This document shows, in pieces, positions 1 to 11,900 of a stretch of DNA of 64,000 bases (position 1 is its first letter; the number at the start of each line of letters is the position of its first letter). The stretch covers positions 21,948,001-22,012,000 of the forward strand of contig CM060733.1 of NCBI GenBank assembly GCA_030704615.1. Direction: 5' to 3'. The position numbers and the translations under genes are program-made. The DNA is from Takakia lepidozioides (Eukaryota > Streptophyta > Takakiopsida > Takakiales > Takakiaceae). The notes beneath the pieces are model-generated. The model had not been told where the DNA came from and searched no databases. It worked only from the letters and a program-made list of their open reading frames with translations.

Positions 1-190
1 TTGCGGCCACCAATACTCCCTGGATATCAATTCCATTGTTTTGTTGAAGCCGAAACGTCCTACAGCCGGAAGATCATGACATGTTTGAAGAATTCGAAGT
101 CGTTTAGGTCTTGGAGGTACATAGAGAAGTCCCTTGAAATAAAGTAAGCCATCTTTGAATTCGAAGTCGTTTGTAACATGTGGGTTGTCT
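1..190 (-). pseudogene. Integrase zinc-binding region fragment, Ty3/gypsy
   Basis: On the minus strand the reading KGLLYVPPRPKRLRILQTCH is followed by DLPAVGRFGFNKTMELI and SREYWWPQ. This is the HHCC-type N-terminal domain that precedes the integrase core in Ty3/gypsy elements. It runs off the window at base 1, so the rest of the integrase and the second LTR should lie to the left. Confidence 0.7.
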
Positions 191-499
191 CAAAGTCGAT
201 TTAGTTGACTTTGTAGTGTCGTAGCAAATTGGTCGTTCTTTAGTGTTTCATGAATTTCCTTTATGATCTCTGCATCGTCATAGGTGGACATGGATAGCAT
301 ATTCAATTAGAGGTTTGCTGGTTTCAAGATGATGGATCTATGTCGGTCGAAAGCTGCCTCCCTTTTTTTCGGCGCAGGATACGATCGTCGAGAAATAGCA
401 TCGGGTTTCCCTTGAAGATATCCGAGGCAATAGATAATAACAAAATCAAACCTTGCTAGTGACATACCTCATCTTGCTTGACGTCGATTCAAAATACGA

Positions 500-1144
500 G
501 CACTCATAAAATATTCGAGGTTTTTGTGACAATGACCTGATGTTTAGCTCCCTCCAATAGATGACGCCACTCCTCAAAAGCATCGATGATCGCTAGAAGT
601 TCTTTGTCATGGATTTCATAATTGATCTCTGCAGCGAAAAATTTGCGAGTACGAAAACCAACAGGGTGAAGTCGGTCATCCGTACCGTATTAAGAGAGTA
701 TAGCGCCAAGTGCAAAGTCCGATGTATCTGCTTCCAAAAAGAATGGTTTAGATGGGTCTGCATGTACCAGTATTGAAGCCGCTGTAAATGTCTGCTTCAG
801 CCTTTCAAATGTCTGGTCAGCATTTTCGTCCCATACAAATTTGTCCTTCTTTTCAATGGTGCAGCAATTTTGGAGTAGTCATTGATGAAGATTCTATAGA
901 AATTTGTAAATCCCAGAAAACATTGTACATCTCGGACCGAAGTTTGTTTAATCCACTTGATGATGGTTTGTATTTTCTTCTGATCCATAAAAACACCTTT
1001 GTCGGAAAACCGCGTACATTTACCTGTCAAGGGATATTGATGAGGATTGAGATTGATTCTGGTGTCTAGCCGCATGGTCCCTACTATGACTGGACATCTT
1101 CGTTTTCCGACCTCCTTGTATCGAACACTTGAATTGCGCCCCAA
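500..1144 (-). pseudogene. Reverse transcriptase C-terminus and RNase H remnant, Ty3/gypsy
   Basis: The stretch 1144-797 ends with the connector typical of gypsy polymerases: VFMDQKKIQTIIKW, then CFLGFTNFYRIFINDYSKIA and APLKRRT. From about 790 to 520 the minus strand continues into RNase H: FFLEADTSDFALGAILSQ, then [20 protein letters not shown] and [10 protein letters not shown]. The catalytic Asp of the first RNase H motif and the Glu of HDKELLAI are still present. The RT catalytic palm (YxDD) is missing, because the gag-RT deletion removed it. Frameshifts and stops follow below base 540. Confidence 0.8.
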
Positions 1145-1169
1145 GTTTGAATCTTTTCTTGTTGGGGCA

Positions 1170-2109
1170 GTTTAATGCTATGTGATCTTATTCTCCGCAA
1201 TAGAGGCATAATCCATTCGAGCGCCGTCTTTGTTTTTATTGTGGCGTCAATGGCTTGAATCGGACAGCATCAATCTGTATAAGATCACTATTAGATGTCT
1301 GATGAATCGCCGTAGTAGCAGCTACATGATGCGTCGTCCACCATCCAGATCGCTTCTCTTGACGTCTTTCGAACAAATGATTATCGTATGCAATGACTTG
1401 GGTGATGAATTCGCTCAGTGTACTCACATTTGGCATTGTCAGCAACAAAAATTTTACATCATCTTTTAGCCCACATCGAAACTGACTAATGAGGCTCTTC
1501 TCATTCCAGTCGAGGTTGCACGCAAGTTGTCGAAATTCGGTAGCATAAACGGAAGCAGGACGTGCTCTTTGTCGAAGATTTTGTATCTTTGTCTCTGCAA
1601 CTCTCTCTCTATCATTCTCTTCAAACTTTGTAGTGAACTCGGACATGAACGCTTCAAAATTGTATAGTAAATGCGAATTTTTTTCTAATAGCGGTGCAAA
1701 CCAAGATAGGGCAGTGCTTGATAGAAGGATGCCCACGAATCCCACTTGAGTACTTTTATCGGGGTAGCGTTATGGATATAGTTGTAGGAACAATCATACT
1801 TGTTGAATAAAACCGCGAAATCTTGATCTCGTCCCATCAAATTTCACGGGCATGCTGATCTTTGGTTTTCTCATAATCTGTTGAAGATGAACCGTTGCAG
1901 TATGAGCTGTTGTAGTAGGAACTCGTATTGTTGAAGATCCATTGTTCGACTCCTTTAACTCTGAAATTTGTTGTTACAAATTGTGGAGAGCGTTGCCAAG
2001 ATCTTGATACTGATCAGCTTGTAATTGGGCGGTAGAGGTACGATGTTTTTACATCTGGAGCTGAAGACTCTGCAATGTAGCGACCATTTCCGTAAATGTG
2101 TCTTCCATC
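1170..2109 (-). pseudogene. gag pseudogene of the Ty3/gypsy element
   Basis: The start ATG is at 2109 on the minus strand, and stops appear within the first 60 codons. The open stretch 1745-1236 has the look of a retrotransposon gag domain: ALSWFAPLLEK, then FMSEFTTKFEENDR, LRQRARPASVYATEFRQLA and a closing helix. After it comes a CCHC zinc knuckle (CLYCGE-stop-DHIALNC, about 1210-1170) with a stop codon inside it. Gag normally builds the particle and binds RNA; this copy is not functional. Confidence 0.8.
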
Positions 2110-2146
2110 TTAACTAACTAAGGAACATACTTTAGTCTCGCCAAAC

Positions 2147-2769
2147 TGTCAAAGATGAGAACATGACTGAACTCAAACAAGATATCAGACTAGAGGTACA
2201 AGACTAGACAATAAGTCAAGGTCGGTGTGGTCGAATGCATGATGGGTAAACATGAATCAAGATGATCTTTATAACAATGGACAAGAGTACAAGATACTGG
2301 AACTCGACTCGAATACTGGAATGCTGGAAACTGGACTGGGTACCGAAGACTGGAAACTGGACTAGAGTACTGGGACTGGGAACAAAAGTAGCTTGAACTT
2401 GTGTTGGCAAGACTCAAGAGTGTCCAGTCTCGTCTCCTATATATACTGGCTACTAGGAAGTTCCCTAAGAAGCTTCCCCAATGGAGGTTTCTTGATGAAG
2501 AAGTTTCCAAGGTTAAACAAAGTGATGGAGAAGTTTCCTTAAACAAATGAGGTATCTTGATGGAGAAGTTTCCTCCAAATGAAGCTTCCTGAGCAGTTTC
2601 CCAAGTTACTCTCGGTAATTTGGTAAACTTTCGGTAACTTGATAACTAATGATAAATCATGGTAGATCATGGTAAATCACGATAAGTTACGGTAACTTCC
2701 GGTAATATGGTAACTTGACAACTTCTGGTATTTACTCCTGGTAAGTTCCTCTGGACTATGTCCGTGACA
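2147..2769 (-). repeat. Probable LTR of the left Ty3/gypsy element
   Basis: On the minus strand the segment starts TGTCACGGA at 2769 and ends TTTGACA at 2147, giving TGTCA...TGACA inverted ends, as expected for an LTR. A TATATATAGG promoter-like box lies near 2437-2447 on the same strand. The gag remnant starts about 40 bases further on. The usual TGGTATCAGAGC primer site is not visible; TTTGGCGAGAC follows the LTR instead and could be a different or decayed site. The second LTR needed to confirm the borders is outside the window. Confidence 0.55.
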
Positions 2770-3800
2770 GAAACCTTACTTCACAATCCTTCTAATTTGT
2801 GGTCATGTTTGGCTCTGTGGATCCTCTGTTAGCACATTGAGGAGGCTGATTCTCCACTACTACATTTTACTCTAGCACATAAGGCTCTTTCTCAGTTTGT
2901 AATTGATTGTTGACCTAGGGTTGTTGCCAGGGATGCAATATGATTTTGGTGATTGTTGCAGACTAAGACATCTAGAGATGCGAAAGCAGGCAGAAACAAG
3001 TAAATATGGTGGCGTATTTCAAGTTCCAGTGAGGACTTCTGGCCATTATCATGTATCATCTTGTGTTGTGTTTTACAACCTTGTTGGGATTTTGTTTTTG
3101 TAAAGGTTGATTTGAACTGTGCTGTCTCGAGCATCTTTGGAATTTTTTGGAAACTCCATGTGGAATTTGTGTGGATAATTTTCTGATTATTGTAGGAATG
3201 AATGGTGCTAATGAAATGATGAGTTGGATCAAGTGAACACTTAGATTAAATTGAAAACTGCAGGTGGGCTGAAAAATCAGCCTTTTGCACTCCCAGTTCC
3301 TTACATGTACTTGTAAGATGACCCAACTTTGTATTAGTGCTACACCCGGCTATAGGATGAACATAACCAGCCAACCATTGCGGATCCACCAACGTGTAGG
3401 CACTTCAGAAAACCAGTCAAATTTGGCTGCATGCTTTGCTATAAGAAATACACTATTGTAAAAGACTCTTTTTGAAATGGATAATCTACATCCAAAATGT
3501 CTGCATCCTCCATTGCCTGAAACCGTTCTTGTAGAAAAATATAACCCGCTCCCAAAGGTGTCACCACCAATGTTCATGAATACGCTAATAGGAAATTCAG
3601 TTCACACTAGAATATTCAGTGCTAACAACTTCTAATGAGGTAAACCCAAAACCCTGAAGATACTGAGATATCATGAACAAAAGAAAATTCATGCATGTCT
3701 TCTGGTACAAATATTTGTCTAGTTAAACTAATCCCTGAACAAATCATGTAGCCACAGTTCAACCTATTTTTGTAAAATTTCGTGATACACGTACAAACTG

Positions 3801-3841
<41 letters not shown>

Positions 3842-4125
3842 AAATGAAAATACTACATCACCTGATTTTTTATTGATGACACAGTTAAGTAGGGATTACG
3901 AATTTCAGCATGCACAGCCTCAATGTGCTTCTTGGTGAAACATGTTCTCCAACAAAATCAGAGCGAATCTTTTTACCCATAGCTTCTTCACAAATGTAAT
4001 GTGAAGGAGATTTCCGAGAGGTTGATTCACGCACTCAGCTTCCCAATCCAAATATGTGCAGTTCCAAATTCTCATTTTCAATTTATTAAATTCACAATCT
4101 TGATATATTGGATATGTTGCAATGT
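2770..4125. other. No gene seen; contains an A39 tract
   Basis: Nothing recognisable is encoded here on either strand. The one clear feature is an uninterrupted run of 39 A at 3801-3839. It could be the tail of an old plus-strand retroposed copy, but no identifiable body precedes it. Confidence 0.5.
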
Positions 4126-4589
4126 TTTTTTGTTTTTTTGTTTTTTTTTTAATAAATGAAAGGGGACAGAGGCTCTTTTAATCAAATTGATAGAAAAGTC
4201 AGAAGGTGGAAAAAATAACCACCACCAAGGCCGTGAGGCTTATTGAGGGGAAACTTCCCCGTGACCCTAGCAAACAAGCTAAATAGCAAGAGGTAACCGA
4301 GAGCTAGAGATATGTGTGTGAGAGAGAGGTATAGATTATAGGAAGGATTTTAGGGTGATCGAAATAGTGGTTGTAAAGAAGAGGTATGTAGAAAGCGAAG
4401 GACGTGCAGGAGAGGCAACATTTGCAATAACATGTTCGCGATTTGAAGGTTTTGAGCTGCCAAGACTGCTGAGTGAGGAGATTAAGGAGTAGTAAGATTG
4501 GGGGAGCAAGAAATCATCAGTACAGCCGATTGCCAGTGCTGGTACGAGAGTCCGAGCTGATCCAAAACAAGGTATCAGAACCTCAGCTG

Positions 4590-6618
4590 TGCTCTTGATT
4601 TAGTGTCCCTAGCTCTTTTATGCCTGCAATTGAATTCGGCCTCATCTCCCTCACCATGAGACTTCCCATTGAGTGGGGATGGCGTCTTTCCAGGTAAAGC
4701 GCATGTCGGGAAGGCTGGAGCCGAGCAGGTCGCCTTTGCCCCAGGAGTGTATGAAATCTTGAAGCAACTTGCGTCCTCGTTGTTTTGAAGTTCTGGGAAT
4801 AGTTGCACACGTAAAGTCCCACGCTTTCCTCCCCTCAGTTAATAGATCATGATATGTATGAAACAAGATCGATTTGCCTCTGGGGTGTTTGCCCTCATAA
4901 ACCTAGGCACACCTTGCTTTCCACAGATTCCATAAGGTGTGAGCTCTCAGAGAAGCCCAGACCGGGCAGCTAACCTGAGATTGAGTAATATGAACATTGA
5001 GGAGCAGCAGTGAAGGAGGGGGTGGATTGGAGAAAGAGGCCCAGTGAGAATAGAATCCAAGAATTACTCTCCATATCCTACTTGAGATATTGCAGGAAAG
5101 CAAACAATGTTCAATAGACTCTGGTTCAAGCAGGCAGAGGGGGCAGGCAGGCTGGTCCTCATGGGTAACAAGCCTGATGGGGAGTATTCTGTGTGCCAGT
5201 TTCTATAGGAAGCCGGATACTTTTGCAGAACGGTCCTTCCTCCAAATGTCTCTCCAGACTTTGTCCCAGCAGCCTTGAGGTAAACTGTGGTTGCCCCATT
5301 TGGCTGTCCATTTTCTTTGAAAAGAGCGAGGTGGGTTGATGAGAGAGTAACCCAGCTTCACATAATAACCAAAGAAAAAGGTTTTTTTGCTGTCCATCCA
5401 CCGCCACTCTCCTGGATCGAATTGCAAATCAGCCAAAGGGCAGGATAGGAACCAAGTAAATGATTCGTGAAAGGCCCATTGCACTTCCATTCCTGGAGGA
5501 GGCAGGGGGTTGGCATTGCCTTTACTGTCCAACACTCTTATGTGGCAGAGGTTGTCCTTGTTGTGGTCTGTAATGCCTTGAAAAGCCAGACTATCTTCAG
5601 CATCTGGTATGAAGCCTATCCCTGTTGTTGTGTTTCCATGCGTGGAGAGAACGAGGATTACCGTCCATTGATTGTCCGTTAGTGCAGCCATCCAAGCGGG
5701 GACTATCTAGTCTGTTTGTGGTTCATCAAGGATGGGCATCATGTATTGTGGGATATTTGATAGGACAATGTTCCAAGCTCTAGACCTTCTTCCACCTAGG
5801 GATGTAGAGACTTGCTCCTCCATCAAGAATTGGTCGTGCTCTCTAATAGAGGCGATGTGGGTGAAGCCTTTCCCTTCCAAAAAAGCCCAGGCCGGGGTAT
5901 GTTTCAGCAGAGGGGTAGAGTCCATGTTGAAGTTGATGAACAGCGGCTGGCAGAGGCATTCTTGTATAGTGGCAGGCATTCTCTGCGTGAGGTTGGCACC
6001 CCTCAGGGCATGCCATGCTTTCCAAATTGTTTGCCATGGTCTGGATTCCAACTTAATTCCTGCATTTCTACCTTGGACAATCCACCTGAGAGAATGAGCC
6101 TAGAGGGGAGAAGATGCGGGGATAGACCCCATCAAATAAGGCTGAATGAGTTTGCTCCAGGGAGTACTCCTGTGTTTTACTGCCCTCGGTATCCACTTTG
6201 CCAATAGTGCTTTGATATGAGCTGCAATGTCCAAAATTTCCAAGCCTCCCCTCTTTTGGCACAGCTGGTCCCATGAGACTAGCGCCTGTCTCAATGGCGT
6301 AGCGGGGGTGCCCCCCCAGATGAAATTTCTAATGAGGGCTCTTATCTCCTTATGGAGGGCAACCTCCAGGTCCCATGCTGCAGCAAAAAACCATAGTGAG
6401 CCTTCCAGAACTTGATTGGCTACTAGTGCTCTGCCCACCATAGAAAGCATTGCCGAGCTCCAAAAAGCTAGGCTTCTCTTAAGTTTGGAAAACACCTCTT
6501 TCATTCGGTTGTGCTGCGTAAGATGTATGCCCATCTGGTGACCTAGGAAGGTGTGTGACTCCCCGAGAGGATTCCCATGGACTTTCCCCAGTTCACTTTC
6601 AGACTTGATCCAATACAA
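4590..6618 (-). pseudogene. LINE ORF2 C-terminal region with zinc-knuckle motif
   Basis: This continues the ORF after a frameshift near 6600 and is interrupted by in-frame stops. The 6618-6100 part (KVHGNPLGESHTFLGHQMGI, FIWGGTPATPLRQALVSWDQ) matches the thumb and connection found in plant LINEs. Near 5160-5060 the minus strand reads CPLCLLEPESIEHCLLSC, the CCHC-type motif that closes many plant LINE ORF2 proteins. After it come WNLWKARCA and a short tail. Confidence 0.75.
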
Positions 6619-8135
6619 AAAGTATGGAGGGCATGTAGCGCTCTGTCTATGTTATTTTTCCTTGTATTATCTAGCAGGAGCACCGTGTCGTCTGCATACA
6701 TAGATAATTTCAGCATTTCGGGCCTGTAGGTGGGCAATTGAAGACCAATGATGTCGTGTCTAGAGTCCAGTAGATGACCCAGTGAATCCGCCGCAATCAA
6801 GAAAAGAAATGGGGCGGGTGGACAACCTTGTCGTACTGATCTGGATATTGGGAAGGATCTGGAGATTACCCCATCAACCATTACCTTGCTGGAGGCCGAA
6901 AGAAGCAGTATCCGAACCCATGCCAGGAAAGGACCCCCTAGCGCTATTTTTTCCAAAACCTTCATGAGAAAAGGCCAGTCAATGGAGTCGAAAGCCTTCT
7001 CAAAATCCAGCAGAAGGAACGCCAATGGCTGATTATTCACCTCAGCTCTGTGGAGGCTCTCATGGGCTAGAAGGATGTTATCAAGAATCATGCAATCCTT
7101 AAGGAAGTCTGTTTGATTTTTCCTTATGATGTTCGGCAGCAACGGTTGCAGCCTGAGTGCCAAGGCCTTTGCAATGATTTTATAGGTAGAGTTTAGCAAC
7201 GTGATTGGCCGATAGTTTGCCATATTGTCTCTTTCCCCCTTTTTGAAAATCAGTGTTACCAGTCCCTCCGAGATCTGGGATGGCATGATATTTTTGTCCA
7301 TGATGTCATTGGCCATTGACAGGAAATCATCTCCTATAGTTTGCCAGAGAACTTTGAACAACTCAATAGGGAGGCTGTCCAGGCCTGGTGATTTTTGAGA
7401 GGCCATGGAATCCACTGCCCTTCCCAATTCATGCATGTCAAAGGGTGATGTCAGGCTTGTTTTTTCCCTGTCAGAGAGAGCACAAATGACTTGGCTGACG
7501 AGAGTCGCCATAGCATGGTCCTTTGGATCTGTGGGGGGCTGCCCTTGGAAGAGCCGCTGAAAAAACCTTGCGGCCACCGATGCCATCTTTTTGGGGTCTT
7601 CAACCAGCAATCCAGTGTCAAGATCATGCAAGGCCGGTACCAGAGTCGCTGCTCTCCTTTGTGCTATTTTGGCAAAGAAGTATTTTGTCATTTTTTCACC
7701 CTTTAGTGACCAGTTAACTCCTGCCTTGATTCTCATGAAGTTCTCCCTGGCATGCAACAGAAGTGACAGATTCCTTTTGGCAAGTCTGTAGGACGTCATT
7801 GTGTATGGGCCCTCATTTCCTGTCTGCAATTGGTACTGGCATACCTCCCGACATTTTGTCAAAGCTTTCTGCCTGCGATTGCTTTCTTCAGCTTTCTCCC
7901 TGGATATATTCTGACAGAGGTTCCTCAGTATACGCATCTTTGCCAGGAATCGAGCTGTGGGTGAGTGGGAGGGGGTGACAGCAGTTGTCCACGCATCCAG
8001 AGCTTTAACAACCTCTTGATCCTTTAGAAAAGTCGGGTTGAGCTTGAAGTAGCCCCTGCCTTTCACTCTAAAGTCGGGTGTTGTCACTGAAATGTGAACC
8101 GAGGAGTGATCAAACCCTGGCTGGATGGGATCCAA
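6543..8135 (-). CDS. LINE reverse transcriptase (ORF2 segment)
   Basis: This open stretch of 530 codons covers the end of the endonuclease, a linker and the reverse transcriptase palm and fingers. Recognisable motifs are ANYRPITLLNSTYKIIAK (fingers), FLLLDFEKAFDSIDW (motif A, with the first catalytic Asp), RQGCPPAPFLFLIAAD (motif B) and MYADDTVLLLDN (motif C, YADD). In a live LINE it copies the element RNA at the nicked target site. The frame is intact over this stretch but is broken on both sides, so no full ORF2 can be made. The first Met used here is arbitrary. Confidence 0.85.
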   Translation of the reverse strand: MDPIQPGFDHSSVHISVTTPDFRVKGRGYFKLNPTFLKDQEVVKALDAWTTAVTPSHSPTARFLAKMRILRNLCQNISREKAEESNRRQKALTKCREVCQYQLQTGNEGPYTMTSYRLAKRNLSLLLHARENFMRIKAGVNWSLKGEKMTKYFFAKIAQRRAATLVPALHDLDTGLLVEDPKKMASVAARFFQRLFQGQPPTDPKDHAMATLVSQVICALSDREKTSLTSPFDMHELGRAVDSMASQKSPGLDSLPIELFKVLWQTIGDDFLSMANDIMDKNIMPSQISEGLVTLIFKKGERDNMANYRPITLLNSTYKIIAKALALRLQPLLPNIIRKNQTDFLKDCMILDNILLAHESLHRAEVNNQPLAFLLLDFEKAFDSIDWPFLMKVLEKIALGGPFLAWVRILLLSASSKVMVDGVISRSFPISRSVRQGCPPAPFLFLIAADSLGHLLDSRHDIIGLQLPTYRPEMLKLSMYADDTVLLLDNTRKNNIDRALHALHTFCIGSSLKVNWGKSMGILSGSHTPS

Positions 8136-8139
8136 ATTG

Positions 8140-8890
8140 TGACGTTTGGTTCAACCCAACAGTGCCACCGTGCAGTAGAATCTATCAAGCCTGGCCTGGC
8201 AAAGATTTAGGAGGGTCTCTGTTATTTAATGTGTATTTTAATTCACCTTGTCATGGGGCTGTGGCATCCAGCAGTCCGACCGCCAAAGAAAGGTTATCCC
8301 AGGCGTCTCTTTCAGCTGGCGAGAGACCGTGAGCCGAGTGACCCAGCCTGTCTTCCTCATTTTCAACCATATTGGAATCTCCCTACAAAAGCCAGTGCTG
8401 TATGTGCGGGTTTTGTAGCAGCTTGTCTCTGATCTGATTCCAAAGCCCTATTCTTTTATCTTCCCCATTTGGGGCATAGATGTTGAGCACCCCAACAGCA
8501 CCCAGGGATTGGCCCAAATTAAGGGCAAGAAACTGAACTTTGCCCTGTATCCAAATGTCAAATGTTAGCAACAATATGCTGACCAAGAGAGGGGGATGCC
8601 AGAATTGTCGTGCCCCCTCTGTCCACAACTGTGGGGTTCCAAAAAGCAGTAGCAGGTGGCCAAATTGAGGTCCCTAAGGAGGTAATTTTCATTTGATCTA
8701 ATTTGTGCTCTTGTAAGAGGAGGAGGGAAGAGTTTCTAATAAATCTAGAGGCCCAGGTTCTGACTCTTGCCCTTTTTGGGGCTGAGTGATCAGAGCCAAG
8801 GCCTTTGACATTCCAGGAGAAGACAAAGAGGTTCATGTAGGAGGGAGAGAAAGGCCCGTGTGAAAAGCACGATTTGACGGCCATATTGTT
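8140..8890 (-). pseudogene. LINE ORF2 endonuclease domain, frameshifted
   Basis: The N-terminal part reads NLFVFSWNVKGLGS, the first endonuclease motif (the Asn is part of the active site), then LLLLQEHKLD, the Glu motif. After a frameshift the middle continues with GAVGVLNIYAPNGEDKR and GDFNMV, the Asp-Asn motif. The domain closes with SDHSSVHISV, the catalytic Asp-His motif, which is in frame with the RT ORF. Key catalytic motifs are therefore recognisable but spread over three frames. The domain would nick target DNA in an intact LINE. Confidence 0.75.
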
Positions 8891-8930
8891 TCGAAGTGAT
8901 ACTTGGTTCATTTATCGGACGGAGGCAGAG

Positions 8931-11900
8931 TGGAGACCCATTTAAAACCAGACAGGGGAGGGAGTAAAGCAGGAAGTTTCCAGGTAAAACTTGTTAAACT
9001 TGTTATAGTCAATTTTCTTTGATAGAGTGATCTATATTACTAACAAAACCAAACATCAAAAATAGAAACATGGTGGTATTCTAGTACAGTATGAATGGTT
9101 GGAGGTATTGCAATCCCATGCCAATGAAACTAGGATGATTCTAAGGAGAAAATAACAGCATGATGCCTACCTATTCTCTTTCAAATTTGAGAATTGATTC
9201 TTTCAAAAGAAACTGTCATGTTTGCTCCCCATTCTGGACTTCTTTATTCAACGCAGATATGGTTGGAGAAGACATCAGCCAAGGATGTCAGTATTTCCAC
9301 TGCAGAAACAAGCAAAGGACAAATAGTTCACATTTCTTCCAAGGTTTGGGTCTCCAACAATGGCTCAAGTAGATTTAAGATCACTCGAACAGGGACCAAG
9401 TGCGATTTGGCTGTGGCGCAGTTCGCCACGTGGCAGGGCGACATCAGTCAAATGTCCCCTGTTTGCGGTTGGATTGGCACATGTTACTTATTCACACCTG
9501 TAAGAATATCCAGCCAATTAGAAATTATGTATAATGTAAATAAGAATGCACAAAAAAAAATGAACAGTTTCAGCAAGTAACAACAATAATAATATGCTTA
9601 ATGGTTTGTCCCAACAGGTTATTTAAGCACAATCGCACGACAATGTAAGGCGCATCATACACTAGCACAATGCACACGATGGTCCAATATTGATCTAGTT
9701 TTGAGCTGGTGTTGAGTATCATCTATTGCATATATTGCGTTGATTTCTTCATTTGTTCTTGTATATTGTATTGTAGAAAAGTGAAGATCCATTTGTTGTT
9801 TGTAGCAGGGTTGGATTGATATTCGGTTGCTATCACACTAGACATAGTTATCCCAGCTCGAAACTTAAACCAATGTGGATCAAAACTCTTGATACCGTAG
9901 GACCAATTTTTCACTTTAAACAATTCTAATTGGTATGCCCAAAAATCGATACTAGACCAATAGTAGTTATTTCTTCCTAGGATTAGAACGACTTAGAATC
10001 CTTGCTATCTTGTAGTGTGAATATGTGGCATTTTTTATTTTATTTTTCCTGCAGCTGTTTGATGGGGCTAAGTACTTAAGATTTTACAACATTTAAGTAG
10101 TTGGATGAATGACCGTGATGGATGAAATATGGGTCACTGGATGAAAGCATCCATCTGCCAAACATCCCAGTGCCCTGGATCGGCGGGATTTATGAGTTGC
10201 GGCGTTCTTCATGCAAGCACGCAAGCACGGGCATGGCAAGCTGTTGACACTTTGTATTCTGGAGTAGACATCAGCCTGCGTGCCTTAGTTATTGGCTGCG
10301 ATTTACTTTCCTGTTCCTGTTTTTGGTGAGAAGATCCCTCCTCTTTAGCGGGAGATAATGGAGGTGGCTAGGGAGAACCATGACTCTAGAATTGGGCATG
10401 TTGAAGTGAGAATTTGAGGAAGCACACTGAAGCTCCAGTTTTTGGGAGAAATTGTCATGGCTGGCTAGGATAGTTAGCATTGCAGTGGTTAGGGTGCATT
10501 AGCTGCTCTTCATTGCATTCATGAGAGGCTAGAGAGGGTGCATTGGGGGTATTTCTTCAGTGCAGTCATGAAAGGCTAGAGGCTTGCATGGTGAGGTCAC
10601 TGATTTGTCCTGATTTCCTTATGTTGCATTCAACATTAGCTCTGGCTTGGCATGAAGGGTGCATGATCCAACCTTAGGCATCTGGAGGTAAAATGAGAGA
10701 GGGCCGGATGGGCATTCATGTAGTTCGACCAGCTGTTTTGAAGGGAAATCTGTAAGTACCAGTGGGTGGTTGCTTTCCATGGGATGTACCTGTCCTGGGG
10801 TCACGATTGTATGGGCATCCAGGCAGTGTGCACGGTGATATTCTCGAGTTACTGATGTCCGAAGACAGATTGACCCTGCCTCCGTCTTCCCTTCCGCTGC
10901 GGTTTGGGTGGGGTGTGTGAATGACTCTGATGTGTTAATGTTTGTCTCTGGGGTGTTTACGTCAGCCCCCTTCTTTCACACCACAATCTTTTTGGAAAAT
11001 AAAAGAGGATTAGAGTTTATTTACATTAGATTAAAATGATTATCCTAGTTCTTGGCATGCCAAATCTTTCCCACCCATCTCCCACTTGATGTCATGAATA
11101 TCCCTCCCAATATGTGTTACGAAATTTTGACCAAGTATAAAAAGTACAAAGACAAAATAACACTACTAATAGTGTGTCACACATCGGTGTGACCATATAT
11201 ATGTATATGTATATGACGCCAACCGAAGCTACTGTAAATAAGAGCCTCTTTCCTTTCAAGGGTGAGCTCTATCGAAACACCGTGGCTAGCTGGCCACTTT
11301 CAATCTTGCGTTTATTTATAATAAGAGATGTAAGCGAAGACATGGTGTGTAGGAAGGGGGTGGTATGCTTAGGGAGTGGCTTGAGGTTTTCCTTAAGGAT
11401 GTGGAAGTTGTGGCTATGTGCAGCTCTTTTGACACCTACAGTAATAATAGAGGGGAGCTGTGTTCCATCTGTGTTGGTCAAGGGCCTGTATCATTCGTAA
11501 CCTGTAATCGTCTCATTTGTATTGAATGGATTGATGTGGGTATCTATCATGGCAGATTGTGAGCTCTAAAGGATGGTAGTGGTCGATGAGATAAGGAATC
11601 CATGGATGAGCATAGTGCTTTTATTTCACCTTTCCAAAATCGCCACAAAGGCCACATATAAATTCTACCCAATGCCCATGTGGCGAGAATGATGAGGCGG
11701 TAGGGTTAGAATAGTGGATGTATAACATTTGTCACATTTTAATATGTCCACGTAGGAAAAATCTGGCTTCTGATATTTAACCCTTAGCGAGTTTTTGGCG
11801 AATGTTTTAATTTTTACTCCTGTAATAATGGGTGGGTGTGGGCGATCTGAATAGGGTCAAAGGATGGGAGTACAAGGGGCTGGGCAGCTGATCCATATTC

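Larger units (their letters stand above)
1..2769 (-). mobile_element. Decayed Ty3/gypsy LTR retrotransposon, cut by the left window edge
   Basis: Read on the minus strand this region gives, in order, an LTR, a gag remnant, the end of reverse transcriptase, RNase H and the start of integrase. All frames carry stops. Gag is followed almost directly by the C-terminal part of RT, so protease and most of RT have been lost in an internal deletion near 1145-1235. The order RT, RNase H, integrase is that of Ty3/gypsy (Metaviridae). No second LTR is in the window; it would lie to the left of base 1. The copy cannot be autonomous. Confidence 0.85.
4126..8930 (-). mobile_element. LINE (non-LTR retrotransposon), 5' truncated, decayed
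   Basis: The minus strand carries an apurinic endonuclease-like domain (about 8890-8140), a reverse transcriptase (8135-6543), and a C-terminal region with a Cys/His zinc motif. An A-rich tail broken by C residues follows at 4152-4126. This is the ORF2 layout of L1-type plant LINEs. No ORF1 is visible upstream of the endonuclease, so the copy looks 5' truncated. Frameshifts lie in the endonuclease (about 8600 and 8300) and after the RT (about 6600), with in-frame stops at about 6100, 5704 and 5203. No clear target-site duplication was found. Confidence 0.9.

Noticed and set aside
9160-9580. Overlapping plus-strand frames of 70 and 128 codons
   Set aside because: Both frames are open over the same bases and neither has a motif, acceptable splice context or coding-like bias.
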